A stretch of DNA of 64,000 nucleotides from an uncultured Mobiluncus sp. (lineage in GTDB: Bacteria; Actinomycetota; Actinomycetes; Actinomycetales; Actinomycetaceae), in NCBI RefSeq assembly GCF_947087965.1, contig NZ_CAMUES010000005.1, forward strand, positions 1 to 64,000, given 5' to 3'. Shown piece by piece: positions 25,409 through 35,294 of this stretch. The notes under the pieces were generated by a model. That model saw only the letters and a program-made list of their open reading frames with translations, made no database searches and was not told the origin of the DNA. Made by a program: the position numbers and the translations under genes. Positions within the stretch are counted from its first letter, which is position 1, and each line of letters begins with the position of its first letter.

Positions 25409-26410
25409 TTGGAACACAACATACCCTTAGCCATCGCCCTGCAGGTGGTCGGGTCGTTTTGTTTCGCCCTCGCTGCCCGGTATCAAAACAGCGCCATCCG
25501 CCACGAGGTCAAACACAACCAAAGCCGGCGGCGCTTGAAGTCCGACCAGCTCCTGGCGAGCCTGAAAAACCGCCGGTGGTGGCAAGGATTATTGCTGATG
25601 GGAATGTCTTTGGGGTGTCAGATTACCGCCCTGTTCTTTGCCCCGGTCACCGTGGTGCAGCCCGTGGGGTTGCTGGCTTTCCCCTGGTCCATGATTTTGC
25701 AAGCGCGGGTCACGCGCCAGCGGATTCGCAAGCGCGAGGGGGCTTTGGTCGCGATGACGGTGCTGGCCACCGGCCTTTTCACTTTCCTGGTGTCCTACTA
25801 TTCCGCGCCGGATCAACCCTTGACGACTATAAAAGTCTTTATCGGCGCCATCACGATTTATATTCTGGCCGGGTCTTTCGGGACGTTGGGCGCAAAAGGG
25901 CCGCGCGTGTGGCGCTCTTTTTTTTGGGGCAGCGGTGGGGCTATGTTTTACGGTCTGGAAGCCTCGCTGGTGCGTACTCTCATCATTTTTGTGCGCCAGC
26001 ATAACTGGGCTGACAACCCGATGTTCTGGATAGTCCTGGTGGTTTTGGTCATTGGTTCGATGACCGCCGGCTGGATGGTGCAGCAGGGTTACGCCACCGG
26101 ACAAGCCGAACTGGTCGTCGCCTCAATGACCATCACTTCTCCCATCATCGCAGTGTGCTTCGGCATCGCCGTCCTGGGTGAGGGCAAGAACTTCACCGCT
26201 GGAGTCACATTGGGGATTATCGCCTGTGGGCTGGTCTCCATCGCCGGGATTGTCGGGCTGACCCACTTGAAAGCCCATCAACCCATAGTCTTAGAACACA
26301 CCGCCGGAATCGCTATCGATTCACCCTCAGCTCAAGAGGAAAAGGCCGACCCGGCGAACCGTTCGGACGGGCCCGGCGCGCCAGAGCCGGACACCCCCAC
26401 CGCAAGTTAG
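25409..26410 (+). CDS. DMT-superfamily / NIPA-like transporter
   Basis: A 333-residue integral membrane protein with about nine transmembrane helices spread over residues 5-285 and a polar C-terminal tail. The pattern of repeated short helices with an intervening basic loop (RVTRQRIRKREG) and the PVTVVQPVGLLAFPW segment fit the DMT/NIPA-like transporter fold. The substrate cannot be read from sequence. It starts at a TTG with an AGAGGA site five bases upstream. Its last four bases overlap the end of the convergent glycosyltransferase gene. Confidence 0.8.
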   Translation: MEHNIPLAIALQVVGSFCFALAARYQNSAIRHEVKHNQSRRRLKSDQLLASLKNRRWWQGLLLMGMSLGCQITALFFAPVTVVQPVGLLAFPWSMILQARVTRQRIRKREGALVAMTVLATGLFTFLVSYYSAPDQPLTTIKVFIGAITIYILAGSFGTLGAKGPRVWRSFFWGSGGAMFYGLEASLVRTLIIFVRQHNWADNPMFWIVLVVLVIGSMTAGWMVQQGYATGQAELVVASMTITSPIIAVCFGIAVLGEGKNFTAGVTLGIIACGLVSIAGIVGLTHLKAHQPIVLEHTAGIAIDSPSAQEEKADPANRSDGPGAPEPDTPTAS

Positions 26411-27486
26411 TTAAACCGATAGAGGTGTTGGGCCAGGCGGTAGGTCTTAACCGCGGCCCACTTCAGCGGCGGTTTCTTAACGCTCGAACCCATAACCAGC
26501 GGATGACGCTTTAGGTTGCGTGCCATGCGCGGGCTCTTGGCGTAAATGTGTTTCCACATCTCATCACGCATTCGCAACGCTTCGTGATCGCCACGCAACA
26601 GCGAGAAAGCGGAAGACGCCGTAACAATCAGCGCCAGGAAGCCTTCCATATACTTTGCCAAGCGCGGGTTAGGAACGTCGTCGGGCAAGGTGTAGGCATC
26701 GACCAGCGCCCGGGTCACCCGCATCTGTTGATCGAGTCGACCCAGCATAACAGTCTCGTTGACGGACTGGTCATCACGCCCGATAAAGTAGTGATACAGG
26801 TCAACCGGTAAATAGTACAGTTTCTTAACATAAGGGAGGGGAACGTAGACAAAAATGTTATCTACATAGAACGTGTGCTTAGGCATGACCATCCCGGATT
26901 CTCGCAGCACCTGGGTGCGATAAACCGTGGAGTGCATCAGGATGTTTTGCCCCACCCCGAAGTTTCCGACCTGATTCCAGGTGATAACCCGGTTCAGCGG
27001 CAGGGCGCGATTGTAGCGGATAACTTTGCGCGAACCCGTCAACACGTGCTCGTAAACATAATTACAGACAACCAGGTCAACCTGCTCATTATGTGCCAGG
27101 AACGTTCTCAGCTTGGACATCAGCAGGTTTAATCCGACCCGATCCAGCCAGTCATCCGAGTCAACCACCTTAAAATACCGGCCGCGAGCCGCCTGCAAAC
27201 CCGCCATCACCGCGCCGCCATGACCGGCATTCTCCTGGTGAATGACCCGAATTTTGTCGGGCATAGCCTGCGCCCACTTGTCGGCTTTCTCTCCGGTGTG
27301 GTCCCGAGAACCGTCATTAACAATGATGATTTCGGTGTCCTCACCCGCCCCAATCATCGAGGAAATACAGGCGTCCATGTAATCTTCGGAGTTGTAGCAC
27401 GGAATGACAAAAGTCAGGGTAATGTCTCGATCTGCCAAATCATCAGTACGGTCATCGGTTTGCGCGGTAATATTCGTTTCTGCCAT
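26407..27486 (-). CDS. Family 2 glycosyltransferase
   Basis: A 359-residue glycosyltransferase with a GT-A fold. The N-terminal nucleotide-binding part reads FVIPCYNSEDYMDACI, followed by IIIVNDGSRDHT, and the metal-binding DSDD motif is at 109-112. No transmembrane segment is obvious, so it is probably membrane-associated on the cytoplasmic side. The sugar and acceptor are unknown; the neighbouring glf makes a galactofuranose-containing polymer one possibility, but this is inference. The start has a GAGGGAA site. It follows the DUF3566 gene on the same strand. Confidence 0.9.
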   Translation of the reverse strand: MAETNITAQTDDRTDDLADRDITLTFVIPCYNSEDYMDACISSMIGAGEDTEIIIVNDGSRDHTGEKADKWAQAMPDKIRVIHQENAGHGGAVMAGLQAARGRYFKVVDSDDWLDRVGLNLLMSKLRTFLAHNEQVDLVVCNYVYEHVLTGSRKVIRYNRALPLNRVITWNQVGNFGVGQNILMHSTVYRTQVLRESGMVMPKHTFYVDNIFVYVPLPYVKKLYYLPVDLYHYFIGRDDQSVNETVMLGRLDQQMRVTRALVDAYTLPDDVPNPRLAKYMEGFLALIVTASSAFSLLRGDHEALRMRDEMWKHIYAKSPRMARNLKRHPLVMGSSVKKPPLKWAAVKTYRLAQHLYRFN

Positions 27487-27546
27487 CAGGTTCCCTCACT
27501 AGGATTTCGTTGTTATTTCGTCAGTCCCCGTCCGTCGGGGAAGGGC

Positions 27547-28323
27547 TCATTCGTCCGTCATTACCACGTGTAACCCACCCACCATGCGGGCAATCAAGTT
27601 GTAAATCACGGCAGCCAGCCAGCTCAGTACAGTCAAAATAATAATCTGGAGTACGCCAAAAATCGCGACCAGAGCAATTGTCCGGCTAAACGTCAAAGCG
27701 TCAACCAGGTTCACCAATGCAGTCGCGGACAGCGCCTGTAAAAAGCCTTGCATGGAGGAAAATACGTGCAGCATGTCCAGCACAATCCACAACACGATAG
27801 ACGCAACCAGCATGACTACGGACAGCGCGACCGCGACCAGGAACCCAATCTTCATGGCCGACAGCGGATTGATGCGGGACAAAGTCAGCTTCACGCGGCG
27901 CACGTCAGGCAAATCAGCGGCTTCCTCGCGTTCCTGCATTCGCTTCGCTGCCTCCATACGCCGGGCCTCCCGGGCCGCTTCCCGCTCGGCTTTCTTGGCA
28001 GCCTTGGCGGCCGCGCGATCGTCGACATAACTTTTCGCTGGGGTGGGAACTGGGGTTTCAGACTCCTCAGCCTCATCGGGTTGACCGTCAGTCGAGGGTG
28101 CATCCACTGGTGATTCCTGCGGGGTTTGACCTGTCAAGCTGGCCGTGTCTGCCGGCGGAGGCGGAGGAACCGGATTTGTCGCCTGACTATCGGCCTGCAA
28201 AGCACCTGAATAGGGGTCGGCGTGGCCCAGCTTGGCCCAGGAGACGCTGGGATCCTCGCTATCCTCAGTCGTATCGGGATTGGGGGCGGGATTATTCCCG
28301 TCAGAATTTCCGTTTATCCGCAT
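27547..28323 (-). CDS. DUF3566 transmembrane protein
   Basis: A 258-residue protein found downstream of gyrA in many actinobacteria. The first half is disordered, rich in Pro, Asp, Ser and Glu, and then a strongly charged Ala/Lys/Arg/Glu helix (about 98-135). The DUF3566 domain follows: VRRVKLTLSRINPLSAMKIG, then two hydrophobic stretches (about 160-185 and 215-245) around an amphipathic segment. The function is not known. The start is supported by an AGGGG site. It lies 144 bases beyond the gyrA stop, probably in one transcription unit. Confidence 0.88.
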   Translation of the reverse strand: MRINGNSDGNNPAPNPDTTEDSEDPSVSWAKLGHADPYSGALQADSQATNPVPPPPPADTASLTGQTPQESPVDAPSTDGQPDEAEESETPVPTPAKSYVDDRAAAKAAKKAEREAAREARRMEAAKRMQEREEAADLPDVRRVKLTLSRINPLSAMKIGFLVAVALSVVMLVASIVLWIVLDMLHVFSSMQGFLQALSATALVNLVDALTFSRTIALVAIFGVLQIIILTVLSWLAAVIYNLIARMVGGLHVVMTDE

Positions 28324-28467
28324 GTTCCATCCCCTTCAGATGTTTTCTCGATTTTAGAGCCTAGCCACCGGCGGCTCAATTCATAATCCTGGGTTCTCAC
28401 TGTGACGATTTAGAGGACTTTTGCAATATATCGCACAAAGTGGGAAATCCCGCATCGATTATTCTCG

Positions 28468-31011
28468 CTATTCCTCCAGCTGCGAATCATTGTCCACATT
28501 GAGGGTAATAGCGATGACTTTGTCACCCTCATCAGCCCGGGAGAAAATCACGCCCTGAGTGTTGCGCCCGGTCCGGCTGACTTCATCGACTCGGGAACGC
28601 ACGATTTTGCCTCCCGCCATGATGACCAGCACTTCCGAGTCCTCCTCGGTGACCAGCGCGCCGACCAGGTCGCCACGAGCCTCAACCAGGTTCGCGACCT
28701 TAATCCCCAGGCCGCCGCGGCCTTGCACTCGGTATTCCGACAGCGCCGTGCGTTTCGCAAATCCGCCCTCGGTCACCACGAACAGGTCCGCGCCCTCACG
28801 CACCACGTCCATGGTCAACAGCTCATCCTTGGTCCTAAACCGCATCCCTGTCACGCCGGACGTGGCCCGACCCATCGGGCGCAGCTGCTCATCGCTGGCG
28901 GTAAACCTTAAGGATTGACCGTGACGAGACACCAAAATCAGGTCATCGGTCGCGTCCGCCAGGCACGCGGAAACCAGCTGATCCGCCTCCCCGGCATCGT
29001 CCTCGCGCAGTTTAATCGCAATCAACCCGCCGGTCCGGTTCGTGTCGTAATCGGTCAGCCGAGTCTTTTTCACGAACCCGAGCCGAGTCGCCAACACCAG
29101 GTAGGACTTGTCCTCAAACGAGGAAACCTGCAGGACCTGGGCGATACGTTCCTCGGGCTGGAAAGCCAGCAGGTTCGCCACGTGCTGACCCTTTGAGTCG
29201 CGCCCGCCTTCGGGAATCTCGTAGGCTTTCGCGCGATACACCCGACCGAAGTTCGTAAAGAACAGTAGCCAGTCGTGCGAGGAGGTCGTAAAGAAATGCT
29301 CGACCTGGTCCTCTTCGCGCAGCGTCGCGCCTTTAATGCCTTTGCCGCCGCGATGTTGGGATCGGTAAGCGTCGACCCGCGTGCGTTTCGCGTAACCGCC
29401 ACGCGTGATGGTGACCACCACGTCTTCTTCGGGAATGAGATCCTCCATCGACATTTCCCCATCAAAAGGCACGATGGTGGTCTTGCGTTCGTCGCCCCAC
29501 TTTTCGGTGATTTCGCCCAGTTCCTCGGACACAATGGCGCGCTGGCGTTCAGGGCGAGCCAAAATGTCTTCATAGTCGGCGACTTTCGCCTCTAATTCGG
29601 CGTGTTCGTCCAAAATCTTTTGGCGCTCCAAGGCGGCCAACCGGCGCAGCTGCAAAGCCAGAATCGCGTCAGCCTGAACCTCGTCCACCTTGAGGAAATC
29701 CATCAACCCGACCCGGGCGTCTTCTGCGGTTGGAGAACGGCGAATCAACGCGATAACTTCATCGAGCGCATCCAAAGCCGCCAGGTAGCCTTGCAAGATA
29801 TGCAGCCGTTCCTGGGCTTTCGCCAACCGGAAAGCGGTGCGGCGTTTGATGACATCGACCTGGTGGGCGGTCCAATAGTGGACAAAACCGTCAATAGACA
29901 GGGTCCGGGGCACCCCGTCAACCAGCGCCAACATGTTGGCGGGGAAGGAATCTTGCAGCTGGGTGCGTTTATACAGGTTATTCAGCACGACTTTCGGAAC
30001 AGCGTCGCGTTTCAGCACCACCACAATCCGGGTCCCGGCCCGATCCGACGTTTCGTCACGAATATCCGCAATGCCCTGCAACTGGCCGTCTTTGACCAGC
30101 TGCGCAATCTTAACCTGCAGGTTATCGGGGTTGACCTGGTAGGGCAGCTCGGTCGCCACCAGGCAGGTGCGCCCGTTGAGTTCCTCTACGTTAACCACCG
30201 CGCGCTGGGTGATGGAACCGCGGCCGGTCCGGTAGGTTTCCTCAATCCCGCGCCGACCCAGAATTGTGGCGCCGGTGGGGAAATCCGGGCCTTTGATGCG
30301 CTGCAAGCACGCCTCGAGCAACTCTTCACGGGTAGCTTCGGGGTTTTGCAGATACCATTGGGCGGCGTCCGCGACTTCCCGCAAGTTGTGGGGCGGAATC
30401 CGGGTCGCCATGCCCACCGCGATACCCTCCGACCCGTTAATTAGCAGGTTCGGGATACGGCTGGGCAGCACGGTCGGTTCTTGGGAGCGCCCGTCATAGT
30501 TGTCCATGAAATCGACGGTGTCCTCGTCAATGTCACGCACCATTTCCATGGCGAGGGCCGCCATCTTGCATTCCGTGTACCGAGGCGCGGCCGGGCCGAG
30601 GTTACCAGGGGAACCAAAGTTACCTTGACCAGCCACCAAGGGGTAACGCAGCGACCAGGGCTGCACCAACCGGGCTAGTGCGTCATAGACCGACAAATCC
30701 CCGTGCGGGTGGAAGTGACCCAAAACGTCGCCCACCACGCGCATACACTTGGAATACCCGCCGTTCGGACGGTATCCACCGTCATACATGGTGTAGATGA
30801 CGCGACGGTGTACCGGTTTCAGCCCATCGCGCACATCGGGCAGGGCGCGGCCCACGATGACGCTCATGGCGTAGTCCATGTAGGACTTTTTCATCTCTTT
30901 TTCCAAATCCACCTGCATGACGCGGGGGGATTCCGCCTCGGTAATCACGGGGGCATCAGGATGAAGGATGTCCTCGACTTCGGAATCGTTGTTGTCTTGG
31001 TTATCAGCCAT
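28468..31011 (-). CDS. gyrA: DNA gyrase subunit A
   Basis: An 847-residue type IIA topoisomerase subunit that breaks and rejoins DNA. The catalytic Tyr is residue 145 (AAPRYTECKM). The quinolone-resistance region reads HPHGDLSVYD at 101-110. With the same spacing to the catalytic Tyr as in E. coli (39 residues), Leu106 matches E. coli Ser83; its codon is TTG at 30694-30696. The C-terminal beta-pinwheel is present, with a GyrA-box-like QGRGGLGI segment (about 750-757). It follows gyrB after 59 bases on the same strand. Confidence 0.98.
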   Translation of the reverse strand: MADNQDNNDSEVEDILHPDAPVITEAESPRVMQVDLEKEMKKSYMDYAMSVIVGRALPDVRDGLKPVHRRVIYTMYDGGYRPNGGYSKCMRVVGDVLGHFHPHGDLSVYDALARLVQPWSLRYPLVAGQGNFGSPGNLGPAAPRYTECKMAALAMEMVRDIDEDTVDFMDNYDGRSQEPTVLPSRIPNLLINGSEGIAVGMATRIPPHNLREVADAAQWYLQNPEATREELLEACLQRIKGPDFPTGATILGRRGIEETYRTGRGSITQRAVVNVEELNGRTCLVATELPYQVNPDNLQVKIAQLVKDGQLQGIADIRDETSDRAGTRIVVVLKRDAVPKVVLNNLYKRTQLQDSFPANMLALVDGVPRTLSIDGFVHYWTAHQVDVIKRRTAFRLAKAQERLHILQGYLAALDALDEVIALIRRSPTAEDARVGLMDFLKVDEVQADAILALQLRRLAALERQKILDEHAELEAKVADYEDILARPERQRAIVSEELGEITEKWGDERKTTIVPFDGEMSMEDLIPEEDVVVTITRGGYAKRTRVDAYRSQHRGGKGIKGATLREEDQVEHFFTTSSHDWLLFFTNFGRVYRAKAYEIPEGGRDSKGQHVANLLAFQPEERIAQVLQVSSFEDKSYLVLATRLGFVKKTRLTDYDTNRTGGLIAIKLREDDAGEADQLVSACLADATDDLILVSRHGQSLRFTASDEQLRPMGRATSGVTGMRFRTKDELLTMDVVREGADLFVVTEGGFAKRTALSEYRVQGRGGLGIKVANLVEARGDLVGALVTEEDSEVLVIMAGGKIVRSRVDEVSRTGRNTQGVIFSRADEGDKVIAITLNVDNDSQLEE

Positions 31012-31070
31012 TTCCCTTGTCTTTCAATAGCTTGGTGAGAGTTTCACCGTGGCTTGTGGTTGTCGTTCGC

Positions 31071-33095
31071 TTAGATATCCAAGAACCGCACGTCTTGGGC
31101 GTTGCGTTGGATAAAGGCGCGCCGCGAACTCACGTCCTCGCCCATGAGCAGCGAAAATACTTCGTCAGCGGAAGCAGCCTCGTCCATCGTGACCTGTTTC
31201 AACAGTCGCACGCTGGGATCCATCGTGGTTTCCCACAGTTCCTGGGCGCTCATCTCGCCCAGGCCCTTGTAGCGTTGAATCCCGCCCTCCTTGGGCATTC
31301 GCGCCCCGGAGTCCAGGCCCAAGCTGACGAGCTTGTCCTTTTCCTTGTCGGAATAGACGAACTGGTGAGGTTTGTTGGACCACTTCAGGCGGTAGAGCGG
31401 CGGGGTGGCCAGGAACACGTGACCGTTCTCGATGAGCGGACGCATATAACGGAACAGCAGGGTCAGCAGCAGGGTGGTGATGTGTTGCCCGTCCACGTCA
31501 GCGTCCGCCATCAGCACAATTTTGTAGTAGCGCAGTTTCGACAGGTCGAAATCCTCGCCAATCCCGGTGCCAAAAGCGGTGATGAGGGATTGGATTTCTT
31601 TGTTGTCCAAAGCGCGGTCCAGGCGGGCTTTTTCTACGTTGAGGATTTTGCCGCGCAACGGCAGGATAGCTTGGTGAGCCGGGTCGCGCCCCGCCACCGC
31701 TGAACCGCCTGCCGAATCGCCCTCGACCAGGAAAATTTCGCATTCGGAAGCGTCCCGGCTGGAGCAATCCCGCAGCTTACCAGGCATTGAGAAGGAATCC
31801 AGAGCGGTCTTGCGCCGGGTTGCGTCCCGGGCTTTCCGCGCCGCGTTACGGGCCTGCTGGGCGGACTGGGCTTTGGAAATAATCGCCTTACATTCCGCCG
31901 GATGCGCATCGAACCAGTCCCCCAGCTGGGAATATACGGTTTGCTGTACGAAAGTGCGGGCCTCGGTGTTGCCGAGTTTCGTTTTCGTCTGACCCTCAAA
32001 CTGGGGGTTGCGGATTTTCACAGAAATCACGGCGGTTAAACCCTCACGGCAATCGTCGCCGGAGAGATTTTCGTCTTTGTCCTTAATGAAGCCTTTTTCC
32101 CGGCCCACCTTGTTCATCAGCGAAGTTAGCGCCGCGCGGAACCCTTCCTCGTGAGTGCCGCCTTCGGTGGTGTTGATGGTGTTGGCGTAGGTATAGATGG
32201 ATTCGGAGTAAGCGCTGGTCCACTGCAGGGCGATTTCCAGCGCCATCGCGTTGTCGGTGTCCTCTACGCTGGCCTCAAAATCGATGATTTCCTCGTGAAT
32301 GACCTCGGATTTTTTGGTGGTGTTGATGAAATGCACGTAGTCGTGCAGACCGTTTTCGTAACAGTAAGACACCGAACGGTGCCCGACCTTGGGAGAATCC
32401 GCCTCCCCGTCCTGATCCCCGGTCACGAAGTCGCCTTCCGCAGTCACGTTGGGGCGTTCATCAGTGAGGGTGATGCGCAGTCCCTTGTTCAGGAAAGCCA
32501 TCTGTTGGAAACGGGTCCGCAGGGTTTCATAGTCAAACTCGACAGTTTCAAAAATGTCCGGGTCCGGGTAAAACACCTGAACGGTACCGGTTTCATCGGT
32601 GGGTTCGCCGCGGCGAAGCGGCTGGATGACTTTGCCCCCGTCACCAAACTCGATATGCCATTCGTAACCGTCACGCTTTACGGTGGTCAAAATCCTCGTG
32701 GACAGGGCGTTTACCACCGAAATGCCGACCCCGTGCAAGCCACCGGACACCGCGTAGGACGAGCCGCCGAACTTGCCTCCCGCGTGCAGAATCGTCATGA
32801 CAACTTCCACCGTGGGGCGGTGTTCACTAGGGTGTTCCGCCACCGGAATACCACGGCCGTTATCAGCCACCCTCACCCCGCCGTCAGCTTGTAAAGTCAC
32901 CTCAATATGGTCACAGTACCCAGCCAAAGACTCATCGACCGAGTTGTCTACCACCTCATAAACCAAGTGGTGTAAGCCCCGCTCCCCGGTGGATCCGATG
33001 TACATACCGGGCCGGACTCGCACTGCTTCCAGGCCTTCGAGGACCTTAATGTCAGAAGCGTCATAGTGCTCCTCGGGCGTTTCAAAATCGCTCAC
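31071..33095 (-). CDS. gyrB: DNA gyrase subunit B
   Basis: A 674-residue ATPase subunit of gyrase. The GHKL ATP site appears near the start (EVVDNSVDE, then DNGRGIPV, then GGLHGVGISVVNAL). The TOPRIM region has VEGDSAGGSA, PLRGKILNVEKAR and the metal-binding DADVDGQH. The start is chosen at GTG 33095, where a GGAGA site lies seven bases upstream and the protein begins SDFETPEEHYDASDIKVLEG, as in other GyrB proteins. A longer frame from GTG 33128 adds 11 basic residues and cannot be excluded. Confidence 0.97.
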   Translation of the reverse strand: MSDFETPEEHYDASDIKVLEGLEAVRVRPGMYIGSTGERGLHHLVYEVVDNSVDESLAGYCDHIEVTLQADGGVRVADNGRGIPVAEHPSEHRPTVEVVMTILHAGGKFGGSSYAVSGGLHGVGISVVNALSTRILTTVKRDGYEWHIEFGDGGKVIQPLRRGEPTDETGTVQVFYPDPDIFETVEFDYETLRTRFQQMAFLNKGLRITLTDERPNVTAEGDFVTGDQDGEADSPKVGHRSVSYCYENGLHDYVHFINTTKKSEVIHEEIIDFEASVEDTDNAMALEIALQWTSAYSESIYTYANTINTTEGGTHEEGFRAALTSLMNKVGREKGFIKDKDENLSGDDCREGLTAVISVKIRNPQFEGQTKTKLGNTEARTFVQQTVYSQLGDWFDAHPAECKAIISKAQSAQQARNAARKARDATRRKTALDSFSMPGKLRDCSSRDASECEIFLVEGDSAGGSAVAGRDPAHQAILPLRGKILNVEKARLDRALDNKEIQSLITAFGTGIGEDFDLSKLRYYKIVLMADADVDGQHITTLLLTLLFRYMRPLIENGHVFLATPPLYRLKWSNKPHQFVYSDKEKDKLVSLGLDSGARMPKEGGIQRYKGLGEMSAQELWETTMDPSVRLLKQVTMDEAASADEVFSLLMGEDVSSRRAFIQRNAQDVRFLDI

Positions 33096-33294
33096 GTTCG
33101 TGTCTCCTTTTTTCGGCTTTTTCGCCACTATAATCCTATCGAATTTTTTGGCGATTGCCCTTTAGAGACGCGTAAAGAGGGATTTAACAGGTTTTATGTA
33201 AAATTATGGCAAACCGGGTTTGTGGGTTCTGCGGGCCGTAAATCCCGGCTTTAGAGTTCTGGCAAGTTTTGTCATCAGGCCGGTTGGCCCGGTT

Positions 33295-33963
33295 TTATCC
33301 GTAGGTGTCGCGCGGTCCGCGCCCCGGAACGCTGCGCGGTCCGTGATTCCAGGACGGCACTTGGGGGCCTCGGATAATGATTTGGTTCACCACTCCCGCC
33401 CCGAGTTGCCGGGTCAGTTGTTTGAGCAGTTCGGGAAGTAAAAATTTCAGCTGGGTGGCCCAAGCGGTGGAGTCGGTACGGACGATGAGTTTGCCTCCCT
33501 CGAAACTCTCTACTGTGGAATGGGCCGCGACCTGGGCGCCGACATATTCTTCCCAATGTTTTTTTACGTCCGCGATTTCTAGCGGGGTCTGCCACCCCAG
33601 GCGCCGAGCCAGATGTCCCAGCAGGAATCCGGCCTGTTGCGGGTCATTCCGGGAAGGACGCGACAGGTCGGTAAAACTGGCGGTGGCCGGTCCCGGAGCG
33701 GCCAGCTGCTCGATGCGCTCCGGGGTCGAATCGAGGCTTTTGGCCAGGTCAGAGTAATATTTTTTCGCGATTTCGCGGTCCAGCCATTCCCGTTCGCTCA
33801 AACTGTCCGCGTCTGGCTCGGTGGTGGAGAACCCGCGCACTTTCCCGGTGAGAGGATAAAAGCCCTGGCTGAACATGAGTTCCCGGTAGCGTTTTACGGC
33901 GCGGCGCGGCAGGGGGGAATGCATGGTGGGATACAGCCCGGAATAGTCGATGCCTTTAGCCAC
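33295..33963 (-). CDS. DciA-like DUF721 protein
   Basis: A 222-residue protein. The C-terminal part (about 115-205) matches the DUF721/DciA domain: LGHLARRLGWQTPLEIADV, then VGAQVAAHSTVESFEGGKLIVRTDSTAWATQL, then LLPELLKQLTRQLG. DciA is the helicase operator that loads DnaB in bacteria without DnaC, and its gene lies between recF and gyrB in actinobacteria, as here. The N-terminal 110 residues are polar and lineage-specific. The GTG start has a strong GGAGGGG site. Confidence 0.88.
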   Translation of the reverse strand: MAKGIDYSGLYPTMHSPLPRRAVKRYRELMFSQGFYPLTGKVRGFSTTEPDADSLSEREWLDREIAKKYYSDLAKSLDSTPERIEQLAAPGPATASFTDLSRPSRNDPQQAGFLLGHLARRLGWQTPLEIADVKKHWEEYVGAQVAAHSTVESFEGGKLIVRTDSTAWATQLKFLLPELLKQLTRQLGAGVVNQIIIRGPQVPSWNHGPRSVPGRGPRDTYG

Positions 33964-34013
33964 GACTGACCCCCCTCCCTGCTGACGGTGACTGCCCCGC
34001 CATTATTCTGACA

Positions 34014-35255
34014 TTATTGCAAAAAATCCGGTGCCGCTCCCTGACCGAGAGGCTCTACGCTACTTTCACGGGTTTCTGGGTCGAGGGTAACGCGGTAAAA
34101 AGCGGCGTGCAGGGCATCGGGAATTTCGGTTCCGGTAGCGGAAGTAATAAACACCTGGTCGGCCTGGTCAATAGCCCACAGGAGGGCGGCGCGGCGCTGT
34201 TCATCGAGTTCGGCAAACACGTCATCTAACAGCAACACCGGGGCATCGGCAAAATTCTCGCGCAGCAAGGAAAACTCCGCCAGACGCAGACTCAAAGCAT
34301 AGGACCAGGACTCGCCGTGCGAGGCAAACCCTTTGACTGGCAAGCCGTGCAAGTGCAGCTCCAGTTCGTCACGATGCGGACCGACCAGGTTGACTCCACG
34401 CCGAGCCTCATCGGCGCGGCGCTGGATCAGGGCTTGGCGAAACGCGGTTGTCAATAAATCCGGGTCTGACCACAGGTTTTGCTGTTCATCTGGGGGCAGA
34501 TCAAGGGTTTTCGTGACACTATCCGCATATGTCAGGCCCACCGGGGCGCTATGTCCGGCAATCCGGGCGTACACCTGGGGCAGATACTCGCCCAACAGGC
34601 TTACCACCCGCGCCCGTTCACTCATGATTTCCACCGCCGCCGGCACCAGGGCATCGTCCCAGATAGACAGCTGGATTTCATCTATCGGCGCGCGGCGCTT
34701 CGCCAAGTCTTTTAAGTAAGCTCCGCGTTGACGGGCGACTTTCGTGTATTCGCTCAACGCCCCGGCCAAGGTCGGGCGCAGCTGGATAGCGATGCGGTCC
34801 AAGAAAGTGCGGCGCGTAGCGGGATCGCCTTGGACCAGTTGCAAATCTTCGGGGGCAAACAGCACTGTAGACAGGTGTCCCAGCAGGGCGCGCGGGCGCA
34901 CATTGTGCCGGTTTATCATGGCACGATTGGCCCGGCCGGCCAACAGTTCCATCTCTAACAGTTCCCCGTTAGCCTCCGGGTCCGCGATGTCGCTACCGGG
35001 ATGAATCCGAGCCCGAATTACTCCCGCGCGCGGTAGCGCGGGTGAGCTGGCCGGGTCTCCGGTTTCGCGAAAAATCAAACCCGCATCCGTGCCAATTCGG
35101 TGCGAAGCCAACACGGCCAGGTAGTTTATGGCCTCTAGCAGGTTCGTTTTGCCCTGCCCGTTGGCACCGACAAACACGTTGGTTCCCGCCGGAAAGTGCA
35201 CAATTACCTGACGGTAGGAACGAAACCAGTCCAGAGCCAGGTCGGAAACAAACAC
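34014..35255 (-). CDS. recF: DNA replication and repair protein RecF
   Basis: A 413-residue SMC-like ATPase that helps load RecA at gaps in DNA. Walker A is GANGQGKT at 30-37. The family's ATPase signature region, KGFASHGESWSYALSLRLAEF, and Walker B, VLLLDDVFAELDEQRR, follow. The N-terminus LALDWFRSYRQVIVHF is typical. It starts at a GTG with a G-rich site upstream. It is 39 bases downstream of dnaN, in the conserved dnaA-dnaN-recF order. Confidence 0.97.
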   Translation of the reverse strand: MFVSDLALDWFRSYRQVIVHFPAGTNVFVGANGQGKTNLLEAINYLAVLASHRIGTDAGLIFRETGDPASSPALPRAGVIRARIHPGSDIADPEANGELLEMELLAGRANRAMINRHNVRPRALLGHLSTVLFAPEDLQLVQGDPATRRTFLDRIAIQLRPTLAGALSEYTKVARQRGAYLKDLAKRRAPIDEIQLSIWDDALVPAAVEIMSERARVVSLLGEYLPQVYARIAGHSAPVGLTYADSVTKTLDLPPDEQQNLWSDPDLLTTAFRQALIQRRADEARRGVNLVGPHRDELELHLHGLPVKGFASHGESWSYALSLRLAEFSLLRENFADAPVLLLDDVFAELDEQRRAALLWAIDQADQVFITSATGTEIPDALHAAFYRVTLDPETRESSVEPLGQGAAPDFLQ

Positions 35256-35294
35256 GCGCCCCCCTGAAACCTCACTTGACCGTGTCGAAAACTT

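Noticed and set aside
28548..32894. Overlapping frames within gyrA and gyrB on both strands
   Set aside because: The true gyrase frames are unmistakable; the others are shadows from G+C bias at the third codon position.
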